From Chloroflexota bacterium (lineage in GTDB: Bacteria > Chloroflexota > Dehalococcoidia > Dehalococcoidales > JAUVZV01): a stretch of DNA of 33,871 nt. The stretch lies in the NCBI GenBank assembly GCA_030602375.1, contig JAUVZV010000004.1, positions 1 through 33,871 of the forward strand, written 5' to 3'. The notes beneath the pieces are model-generated. The model was given only the letters and a program-made list of their open reading frames with translations. It was not told the DNA's origin and made no database searches. A program made the position numbers and the translations under genes. Shown in pieces: positions 1 to 7,801 of this stretch. Each line of letters begins with the position of its first letter. Position 1 is the stretch's first letter.

Positions 1-290
1 AGGTCACCATCCCAGTCTACCTCACATAGTACCCCGTAAAAGGTAACACCAAGGTCAGGACCTACCCTGTTGCCAGGAAACGAGCCTCCGTAAAGCAGAT
101 TGCCATTGGGCAGCAGCCGGGCAAACATTCCCGGCTTATAAGCCAGCTTCCAGTGGTGGACAATCCACCCCTCCATATCAATCAGCCAAGCATCATACTC
201 CCCGAACGGTGCAAACAGGGTATAACCATTATAGGTTTTTGATGGTTCATAATGGGTAACACCTTGAAGAATTGACCGTGCAAAAGCCAT
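1..290 (-). CDS. Arylsulfotransferase-like (ASST) protein, N-terminal part only, runs off the left edge
   Basis: Manual translation from CAT at 288-290: MAFARSILQGVTHYEPSKTYNGYTLFAPFGEYDAWLIDMEGWIVHHWKLAYKPG...LLPNGNLLYGG...EVDWDGD; collinear with the two downstream paralogs. Not in the ORF track because it is truncated. Confidence 0.8.
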   Translation of the reverse strand, partial: MAFARSILQGVTHYEPSKTYNGYTLFAPFGEYDAWLIDMEGWIVHHWKLAYKPGMFARLLPNGNLLYGGSFPGNRVGPDLGVTFYGVLCEVDWDGD

Positions 291-381
291 AACAAAATAC
301 CCTCCCTCTCACCTGAGACGTCTTACTTGTGTTTACCCATACCAATCTGGGGATATGTAAGTTATCATTTTGTGGTAGTGG

Positions 382-1479
382 CTAAAGAGGATTTAAGGAC
401 TCCATTTGTTTTCCTTGAAAGCCCTCATAATCATATCCGTAACGGCGGGCACAGAAGACCATATTGGTATATCCTAAAACCGGGTGGTCATAGAAAAAGG
501 GGCTTTCATAGTCCCATATTACTTCACCACCCTTTCTAATTTCAAAGATTCGCCCCCAGTCCCCCAAACAAATCATGGTGTTTGCATAATCCAACCTCTG
601 GCAGCTGCCCATCTTGGGACAGTAAATATCTCCGGTAGGGTCATCACGGTATGACCATACTATCTCACTCGTGTCAGGATTAACCTCTAGTACCTGTGAG
701 ATACCTTGGGTTAAGCCGTAGGGATGAAAGCCATTATCAAAGAGAAGGATATTGCCATTCTCAAGCAGAGTGGGGTCATGCTGGTGGGCTACTATTCCGT
801 ATCCCCATTTCCACTTGATGTTACCACTCTGCTTATCAATAATGGCTACAGTATTAGTGCGGCGGAAACTGGTCAGGATATCTCCATTGGGGAGAACCTT
901 TAGGGCATTGGCGCTGGTCCATTCGTTTCTAGCGCATAGAGGACAGAAAACATCCTTTTCCGGGTCTAGATGTTCATAGGCTTTCCATTCCCAGATTACT
1001 TTGCCTGATGGGGTAATCTCCTGAAAAGAGTCAGTCCACATCACCCCATCAAGTTCAGTTCCAGGAATACCACCCTTTACCTTAGCCGCCATATCCTTGG
1101 GGACTTCAACCCATTTTAGAACCATGGTATTCCCATTTGCCATGCGGCAGAAGGTATGATGTAGATATGGGTCTTCATATTTCCAGACTAGGTTTCCATC
1201 CCAATCTACTTCCATCAGCACCCCACCACACCCAAAAAGCTGAGCTAGCGGGCTTTTGGGGTCCCTACCGGCATAAAGCAAGTTGCCATTGGGTAGAAAT
1301 TCCCCGTGCAGTCCCGGTACATAAGGCATCTCCCAATAGTGAGCAAACCTACCCCGCATATCAATAAGCCATACCTTCTTCATCTCCAAAGGGCTAAAAA
1401 GCGTATAGCCTTTCTGAACCTTGGCTGGGTTATATAGGGTTACCCCTCCAACTGGTGGCATTTCCCTGGTACGTGTCAT
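382..1479 (-). CDS. Arylsulfotransferase-like (ASST) beta-propeller protein
   Basis: ORF of 365 aa with GYTLFSPL, LPNGNLLYAG, EVDWDGNLVWKYED, HQHDPTLLENGNILLFDNG motifs. Confidence 0.8.
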   Translation of the reverse strand: MTRTREMPPVGGVTLYNPAKVQKGYTLFSPLEMKKVWLIDMRGRFAHYWEMPYVPGLHGEFLPNGNLLYAGRDPKSPLAQLFGCGGVLMEVDWDGNLVWKYEDPYLHHTFCRMANGNTMVLKWVEVPKDMAAKVKGGIPGTELDGVMWTDSFQEITPSGKVIWEWKAYEHLDPEKDVFCPLCARNEWTSANALKVLPNGDILTSFRRTNTVAIIDKQSGNIKWKWGYGIVAHQHDPTLLENGNILLFDNGFHPYGLTQGISQVLEVNPDTSEIVWSYRDDPTGDIYCPKMGSCQRLDYANTMICLGDWGRIFEIRKGGEVIWDYESPFFYDHPVLGYTNMVFCARRYGYDYEGFQGKQMESLNPL

Positions 1480-1524
1480 ACTTGCTTCCCCTACTTTCTT
1501 GCCGTGAAAGCTGAGATACCTGGT

Positions 1525-2721
1525 TTAATAAACATCCCCGTCATAGGGGTCAAAAAGACGGTTGATAAAGTCAAATTTTGAGGGGTCTAGGTCTTTTCCC
1601 TTGAGGCCGGGGAAGTCAGGACCATAGCGATAAGCACGGAAAACGTGGTTTGCCAGTCTGAAAATGGGTAGATAGTCAGAGTAGAAGGGGAAGGTATAGT
1701 CCCATACTATCTCGCCTTCTCTAGTTACTTCAAAGGTGCGTCCAATCTCTGAGTCGCAAATCAAGGTGTTTCCATTGGGCAGGCGTTGACACCCTCCCAT
1801 AAGCCAGGAGTAAAAGCTCTGTGGAGGGCTAGCCTTATATTCCCACTCAATCTTGTTTGTCCTGGGATTGACCTCTAGTACCTTGGAGTAGTTTATACCC
1901 TCACCATTCGGGTCCAGACGGTGCGACCCATTATCAAAGAGTAAAATATTCCCGTTCTCTACCAAAGTGGGGTCATGTTGGTGAAATACCTCGCCCGGAC
2001 CCCACTGCCAGATAATTTTTCCCGTGGGCTTATCAATAATACCAATGGTACTGATGTGGCGGTAGCAAAAGACAATATTACCATCAGGAAGCTCAACTGC
2101 GGAATTAGAATGGGTCCACTCGCTTCTGGGGCACAGGGGGCAAATGGTATTTTTCTCCGGGTCTAGATGGTCAATTGCTGACCATTCCCAGACCACCTTC
2201 CCATCAGGGGTAACCTCTTGAAAACCATCTGTCCACATCGCATACTCACCATTTGGTAAGCGTTCCGTACCGGGTATACCCCCTCTGACCCTAACCCTGA
2301 GCTCATCAGGGATCCAAATAAACCGGCTGATCAGGGTATTTCCATTAGACATCCGGCAGATGGTATGGTTTTGATACTGGTCTTCATATTTCCAGACTAG
2401 GTTGCCATCCCAGTCCATTTCAATTATGTCACCGCCACGACCAGCCAGTGCTGTTCCCAGGTGTCTTAGTTTTTCGTCGCACTCTTCAAGCCCTTTCCGC
2501 CCGCAGTAAAGCAGGTTGCCATTAGGCAGAAGATAACCGTGTAGCCCGGTTGGATTGGGCACCCTCCAGCGGTGAACAAACCGCCCGTACATATCAATAA
2601 GCCATACATCCAGACAGCCAGTAGCGATAAATAAGGTGTACCCTTCATAGGCTTTAGCTTTATTGTAAAGGATAACCCCTTCCACATTCCGGCGCAGAAC
2701 ACTCATCGGCCTGATAGGCAT
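1525..2721 (-). CDS. Arylsulfotransferase-like (ASST) beta-propeller protein
   Basis: ORF of 398 aa; WTHSNSAVELPDGNIVFCYRH and HQHDPTLVENGNILLFDNG motifs; paralog of the two neighbouring genes. Confidence 0.82.
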   Translation of the reverse strand: MPIRPMSVLRRNVEGVILYNKAKAYEGYTLFIATGCLDVWLIDMYGRFVHRWRVPNPTGLHGYLLPNGNLLYCGRKGLEECDEKLRHLGTALAGRGGDIIEMDWDGNLVWKYEDQYQNHTICRMSNGNTLISRFIWIPDELRVRVRGGIPGTERLPNGEYAMWTDGFQEVTPDGKVVWEWSAIDHLDPEKNTICPLCPRSEWTHSNSAVELPDGNIVFCYRHISTIGIIDKPTGKIIWQWGPGEVFHQHDPTLVENGNILLFDNGSHRLDPNGEGINYSKVLEVNPRTNKIEWEYKASPPQSFYSWLMGGCQRLPNGNTLICDSEIGRTFEVTREGEIVWDYTFPFYSDYLPIFRLANHVFRAYRYGPDFPGLKGKDLDPSKFDFINRLFDPYDGDVY

Positions 2722-2751
2722 TTTATTTGCTCTTAAGATTGATATTTTTGA

Positions 2752-4233
2752 CTAATAGCCCAGTGCCTCAAGACGGGAGCGCACTTTATCTTCTACCTTA
2801 GGTGGTGGTGGTGCTGCTTTTTCCTCCTTTGCCAAGGCCATTATTGACGGCCTTTCCATTTCCCTTGGTATTGGTAAGCCGATGGCATCCAGCACTGTTG
2901 GGGCAATATTAAGCAGTGAGATGCGGGTTATTTCTCCTTTGGCCGGGATTCTTGAGCCAGCCATGCAGAAGTAGCCATAAGGACTATGCGTGGCGTAATC
3001 AGGCCCTTCTGGAGTATCAACCGAGTATATCTTTCCTTTGCCATAGCCCACCAGCTCGCTGGTGGCAAAGCGGCACTCATCAAAGTAGATGAACATATCG
3101 GGCCCATATTTTACCCAGGGACCAAACTGGATATCATCTCGCTTAAAAACCTGAGTATTGAGCTTCTTGCCATTTTCATCGGGGATATCCTTCAGTTTGG
3201 CTGCCAATTCATCAAGCAGCTTATCGTAGTCATCGGCTTCAATAACCCCTTTAGCTTCCCTACCCTTCACGTTGAGGTATAGTGAGCCGGTGGAACCGGT
3301 GCTCCAGGCCTTTGTCTTTGGCCAGTCAACCTTTAGTTCACTTAAGGGCGTTGGCTTATTCGGATACTCAAGGAGGGTCATATATCCTTCTTGGATTAAC
3401 CATTCGTTAAGATTGATTCGGCCGTCAAGCCTCTGCGAGCCGTAGGCACTGAGAACAATTAGTATCGTGTCACTGAGCAGGCTTTCCCTTACTTCACCGA
3501 CATTTTTATCAATCCACTTGTAGTAATCAAGGAGTGCATTTTTATATTTGGGGTCAGGGTCATGCCGCTTGTGGGTTTCATCAGCATAATGATAAAAGTT
3601 GTGTGCCATCCGCTCGGCACCCACTATCACTGCCAGGACATGGTCACAGCGTTTTTCACGGATAAAATGCTTAAGCAGGGTGAAGCGTTGTGCATCCACG
3701 TCGTAAACACGTTTTAGCAACTTGTCCTTTTCCATCTGGAGACAGATTAAGCCGCCTTCACTTACCCGAATAATATACTCTCCAACCAAACCCTTAACCT
3801 CCTCAGCAAGGCTTTCGGGGTAAGTAAAACCACTCTCAAGGTCCGGGGTATCTGGTCCAGTAATACAGAATCCAGCCGGGATTTTCTTTGGCGGCCATGA
3901 AACTGGCACGTTAATTATGGCTACCCTTTGCCCCATCTTAGGCAGCATCTTTTGCAACAGGTCAACCCTATCAGCAGCTTCCGAATCAGCCTGCTTTGGC
4001 TCACTATAGGAAAAGTCATCGCGATAAGTGGAGTCCCAGTAACCGAAAACCCCTGGGTTACGGCCACAACGAACACTTGTCCAGGCCTGAGCCGTTGTCG
4101 GTGGCACAGTACACCTTATGTCTCCCCAGACGCCGTCCTGTTGCATCTTGGCTAGGTTTGGTAGCTGGCTTGACCACTTCCTGACCAAATCAGGGCTAAA
4201 GCCATCCAGACCAAGTACTATTATCTTGGACAT
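2752..4233 (-). CDS. Alkaline phosphatase superfamily protein (type I phosphodiesterase/nucleotide pyrophosphatase-like)
   Basis: MSKIIVLGLDGFSPDLVRKW, Thr nucleophile context VPPTTAQAWTS, GPDYATHSPYGYF. Start placed at 4233 (preceded by GGGGGGTG) rather than the ORF-track start 4311. Confidence 0.8.
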   Translation of the reverse strand: MSKIIVLGLDGFSPDLVRKWSSQLPNLAKMQQDGVWGDIRCTVPPTTAQAWTSVRCGRNPGVFGYWDSTYRDDFSYSEPKQADSEAADRVDLLQKMLPKMGQRVAIINVPVSWPPKKIPAGFCITGPDTPDLESGFTYPESLAEEVKGLVGEYIIRVSEGGLICLQMEKDKLLKRVYDVDAQRFTLLKHFIREKRCDHVLAVIVGAERMAHNFYHYADETHKRHDPDPKYKNALLDYYKWIDKNVGEVRESLLSDTILIVLSAYGSQRLDGRINLNEWLIQEGYMTLLEYPNKPTPLSELKVDWPKTKAWSTGSTGSLYLNVKGREAKGVIEADDYDKLLDELAAKLKDIPDENGKKLNTQVFKRDDIQFGPWVKYGPDMFIYFDECRFATSELVGYGKGKIYSVDTPEGPDYATHSPYGYFCMAGSRIPAKGEITRISLLNIAPTVLDAIGLPIPREMERPSIMALAKEEKAAPPPPKVEDKVRSRLEALGY

Positions 4234-4383
4234 AGAGCACCCCCCTTTCCTTAATATCAGGTCCCTTGAAGTAACAAGCAAAAAATCACCATCAGACTCC
4301 CCGGAAGTCAACCCGGGGAGTCTTTGGCACTTGCTTTTAAAACTAAAACCACTATCTCTCTAAGAGTTAAATCAAGAGGGTTA

Positions 4384-5229
4384 TTACATGTAACCCAGCT
4401 TGCGTAGCCGGCCCATCATCTGCTCTTTGTCCTGTCTTCTTCCGGCTCTCTCCGTGGTATGTTCAAGGTCCTGTTCCCAAGCAGGAACGCCAGGCTCAGC
4501 AATAGCGCTGGTGGTCTTGGCACCCAGGGAGCGATAACCCTGTTCATAAAGGGCGCAGTAAGGGATACCATATACCTTATAGGCTTTCCAGACCTGCCGC
4601 TCAGAAAAGTGCAGGATTGGCTTAATACGCATGTGCTCAGGTATCAGATGAGCTGCCTCTTTCTTCTCATAATAGTCATCTTGAATCCTAGCAGACTGCT
4701 CATCCCTTCTTAGACCCTGGAAAATTGCCTTAACATTGCGCCGTTCAATGTACTTGTTGAACTCAACGGTTTTCATCAGGTGATTACCGGTGTAGGACTC
4801 AGCTTCAAAGGGGAAGGAGTCCTCTTCAAAGCCAATTCGTTTTAGCTCAGCCTGATTTCTCTCGTCTAGGTCTTTTACCTTAACGATGTTATTTAGTTTG
4901 CCCCCAGCGGCTTTAACTACATCGTCATTGCGGCACCACTCTAAATCCAGGTTCCACTCCTTGGTGTACTTCTCCATAAAGTCGTGGATTTCTTGGAAAA
5001 CATCAAACTCGTCAATGGTCATCGCCTTGGGGATTTGAATCTTGTCCTCAAGGCAGACCTGGCGGATAATCCACAAGGTTAAGGTACTGTCCTTGCCACC
5101 AGTCCAGGTGATAGCCATATCCTCAATCTTGTACTTGCTGAAGGTGTCCCTTATCACCTCTTTTGATTTCTCGACCAGTTTGTCAACCTCTGGCTTTAGT
5201 TCTGCCCGTTCTTGTTCAGTGACCTTCAT
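4384..5229 (-). CDS. PAPS reductase / CysD-like PP-loop family protein
   Basis: TWTGGKDSTLTLW PP-loop; GLRRDEQSAR; C-terminus HTTERAGRRQDKEQMMGRLRKLGYM resembles the CysD C-terminus; no CysH-type ECGLH motif. Confidence 0.75.
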   Translation of the reverse strand: MKVTEQERAELKPEVDKLVEKSKEVIRDTFSKYKIEDMAITWTGGKDSTLTLWIIRQVCLEDKIQIPKAMTIDEFDVFQEIHDFMEKYTKEWNLDLEWCRNDDVVKAAGGKLNNIVKVKDLDERNQAELKRIGFEEDSFPFEAESYTGNHLMKTVEFNKYIERRNVKAIFQGLRRDEQSARIQDDYYEKKEAAHLIPEHMRIKPILHFSERQVWKAYKVYGIPYCALYEQGYRSLGAKTTSAIAEPGVPAWEQDLEHTTERAGRRQDKEQMMGRLRKLGYM

Positions 5230-5264
5230 CTTTTCTTTGCTCCTTTCACTTTTAGTTTCTTAGT

Positions 5265-6464
5265 TTATTTGACCCATCTTCTTACCATTGGCTGAAGCCT
5301 TTTCTTAAGCTCTTCAGCCGCGGATGAGGTATCTACTATGTTATTTTGTTCCTTTTGGTCTTCCTTAAGGTCATACATTTCCCATTTATCAAGATTGGCA
5401 TGGTATATTATCTTGAGGTCTTTCTCACGATAGCAGTAGATATCCTTTTCTATATCACCTCCCCGTTGACTTCTCTGGTCGAAAGCTTCGCTAAAGGCAC
5501 CCTTTTCCGGGTAGTCCTCCAGAGGAAGCAGTGAATGTCCTTTAAATGCTGGCACTGGTTCCAGTCCAAAGAGGTGGATTATGGTCGGCGCGATGTCAAC
5601 GCTGCTAACCAGTTTGTCAACCTCTCCACTCTGCTCAGTGCCATAAATAAGCAGTGGCGGCTCTATCAGTTCTGAATACATCTTATAGTCATGGGAAATC
5701 CCACCATGCTCGTTAAATTCATCACCATGGTCGTTGGTGATGATGACCACGCAGTCCTTCAGAATCCCAAGCTTCTCCAGGAAACCAAAGAACTCTTTAG
5801 TATAGGTATCTATCTCACGAACATGTATTTCATAGAGTCTTTTTAGAAGCTCTACCTTTGCCGGGTCGGAAACATCCCTCTTGAGGAGGGTATTTTCAAA
5901 CAGGTCGTACATTTCATCTTCGCTTAAAGTAAGGGAGGGGTCTACCATATCGACATATTTTCTTTCCGGCATGTATGGCTCGTGGACATCCATATAATGG
6001 AGCCAGAGGAAAAACGCTCTATTGCCCCCTTTTACCTGCAATTCAAGCCAGTTACTAACCTTGGTGTTTATTATATCACCCCTGATGTAGGGTATTCTAG
6101 GCTCAACCTCATCCTCCATAGAATCATAGAAGACATCCCAACCACGGTTCCAGCCGAGGTAATCACTACAATAAGGATTAGAATGAAATCCAGCGGTTAC
6201 AATCCCGGCTTTCTGAAGTGGTTCCGAAATCAAGGTCCTTTCTGGAGCAAGCCCCCTCGGTTTCCCATAATCAAGGTAATAAGAGGAGGTTAAAATCCCT
6301 GGAAAGGATGCCTGTGTGTAAGGCCCGGTGGTTTGTCCCTTGGTGAAGATGAGAGACTCGTCTCCTAAAGAGTCAATGAATGGGCTTAATCCTTTGGTGC
6401 TGCCATAGACTCCTAAGACATCCTTCCTGATCGCATCCAGTGTCAGCAGAATAACGTTCTTCAT
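5265..6464 (-). CDS. Sulfatase-like hydrolase (alkaline phosphatase superfamily)
   Basis: MKNVILLTLDAIRKDVLGVYG...NDHGDEFNEHGG metal-site motifs; 399 aa. Confidence 0.8.
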   Translation of the reverse strand: MKNVILLTLDAIRKDVLGVYGSTKGLSPFIDSLGDESLIFTKGQTTGPYTQASFPGILTSSYYLDYGKPRGLAPERTLISEPLQKAGIVTAGFHSNPYCSDYLGWNRGWDVFYDSMEDEVEPRIPYIRGDIINTKVSNWLELQVKGGNRAFFLWLHYMDVHEPYMPERKYVDMVDPSLTLSEDEMYDLFENTLLKRDVSDPAKVELLKRLYEIHVREIDTYTKEFFGFLEKLGILKDCVVIITNDHGDEFNEHGGISHDYKMYSELIEPPLLIYGTEQSGEVDKLVSSVDIAPTIIHLFGLEPVPAFKGHSLLPLEDYPEKGAFSEAFDQRSQRGGDIEKDIYCYREKDLKIIYHANLDKWEMYDLKEDQKEQNNIVDTSSAAEELKKRLQPMVRRWVK

Positions 6465-6540
6465 TTTACACGCCCCTTCGGCAAGTCATAACCTTAGCGC
6501 TCTGCGAAGTAGCACCCCCCATTTGGAGAGGTAGTGGCTC

Positions 6541-7704
6541 CTATTGGCTGGAATAATACTCAACCAGAATATCGGCTACTTCCTTTCTGGTAAACTGCTC
6601 AGGTGGTCTTTCTCCTTTAGAAAGAATTTCCCGAAGTTTGGTGCCACTAATCAGCAGGCGATCCTCATTGGGATGAGGACATGTCTTTAGAGATGCCATT
6701 GAACCGCACTTATGGCACCAGAAGGTTACGTCCAATTTAAGTGGCTGGATGCAAAGTTCACCAGGACTTAGTTGGTCAAAAATCTTCTGGGCATCGAAAG
6801 GACCATAATAGCTACCGACACCGGCATGGTCACGCCCCACGATTAGATGGCTGCAGCCAAAGTTCTGGCGAATGATAGCATGCAGGATTGCCTCCTTTGG
6901 CCCTCCATACCTCATCTCCATGGGATAAACCTTTAGAATTACCCGGTCCTTGGGATAGTATTTATCCAAGAGAACCTGATAGCACTTCATCCGTGTTTCA
7001 GCCGGGATGTCACCAGCTTTCAACTTGCCCACAATAGGATGGATAAAAATGCCATCACAAACCTCCAATGCCACCTTTGTTAGGTACTCATGGGAGCGGT
7101 GTATTGGATTTCGGGTTTGAAAGGCAGCGATGGTTGTCCAGCCTCGCTCCTCAAATAATGCTCTTGTCTCTGCCGGTCGGGCAAATTCGGGGAACCTCTT
7201 CGGGTATTCACCTTCGCTAAAAACCTTAACCGGGCCGGCTAGGTAAACCTCACCCTGCTCATATACCTTTTGCACCCCTGGGTGCTGTTCATCGTCGGTG
7301 CCAAAAACCTTAACTGCTTCTACCTTTTTATCATAGAGGTACTTCTCCCGAATAGTCATCATGCCTATAATCTCTTCATCTTCGGAACTGGTCAGGGCTA
7401 CCTTTTGGTCTTCTTTGATTTGCTCACTTTCTTCCTCGGAAATAGCTAGGGTAATCGGGATTGGCCAGAGCAGCCCACTTTTGGTATGCATGTCCTTGAC
7501 AACACTTCGGTAGTCTTCCTCTCCCATGAAGCCTTTAAGTGGGCTAAAGGCTCCCATGGCCAGCATAATTATGTCAGACAGCTCTTTTGAACTCAGCCTA
7601 ACCTTGGGTAGTGTTTGGGCTTCCTTAAGGGATTGTTCTCGCTCAGTCTTACTTACCAGTAATGGAACCAGTCTCCCACCGTGAGGAGGAACCAAATCAG
7701 ACAT
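6541..7704 (-). CDS. sat: Sulfate adenylyltransferase (ATP sulfurylase, homo-oligomeric type)
   Basis: FQTRNPIHRSHEYL, HPIVGKLKAGDIPAETR, GRDHAGVGSYYGP, and a Cys cluster FWCHKCGSMASLKTCPH of the zinc-binding kind. Confidence 0.95.
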   Translation of the reverse strand: MSDLVPPHGGRLVPLLVSKTEREQSLKEAQTLPKVRLSSKELSDIIMLAMGAFSPLKGFMGEEDYRSVVKDMHTKSGLLWPIPITLAISEEESEQIKEDQKVALTSSEDEEIIGMMTIREKYLYDKKVEAVKVFGTDDEQHPGVQKVYEQGEVYLAGPVKVFSEGEYPKRFPEFARPAETRALFEERGWTTIAAFQTRNPIHRSHEYLTKVALEVCDGIFIHPIVGKLKAGDIPAETRMKCYQVLLDKYYPKDRVILKVYPMEMRYGGPKEAILHAIIRQNFGCSHLIVGRDHAGVGSYYGPFDAQKIFDQLSPGELCIQPLKLDVTFWCHKCGSMASLKTCPHPNEDRLLISGTKLREILSKGERPPEQFTRKEVADILVEYYSSQ

Positions 7705-7731
7705 ATCACCCCCCTATTACAATTCTTAATA

Positions 7732-7800
7732 TTAGCAAATAATACCTGGCAACCACAAGGTAATTTGTGGAAAATTAAAGTAAGCTGCTATAAAAAATAC
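7732..7800 (-). pseudogene. Relic of a second TRAP permease (DctM) C-terminus
   Basis: Minus-strand frame reads VFFIAAYFNFPQITLWLPGIIC*, matching the DctQM C-terminus VIFLVLLTIFPQIALWLPGMM immediately upstream (11/21 identical by eye). Confidence 0.6.
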
Positions 7801-7801
7801 C

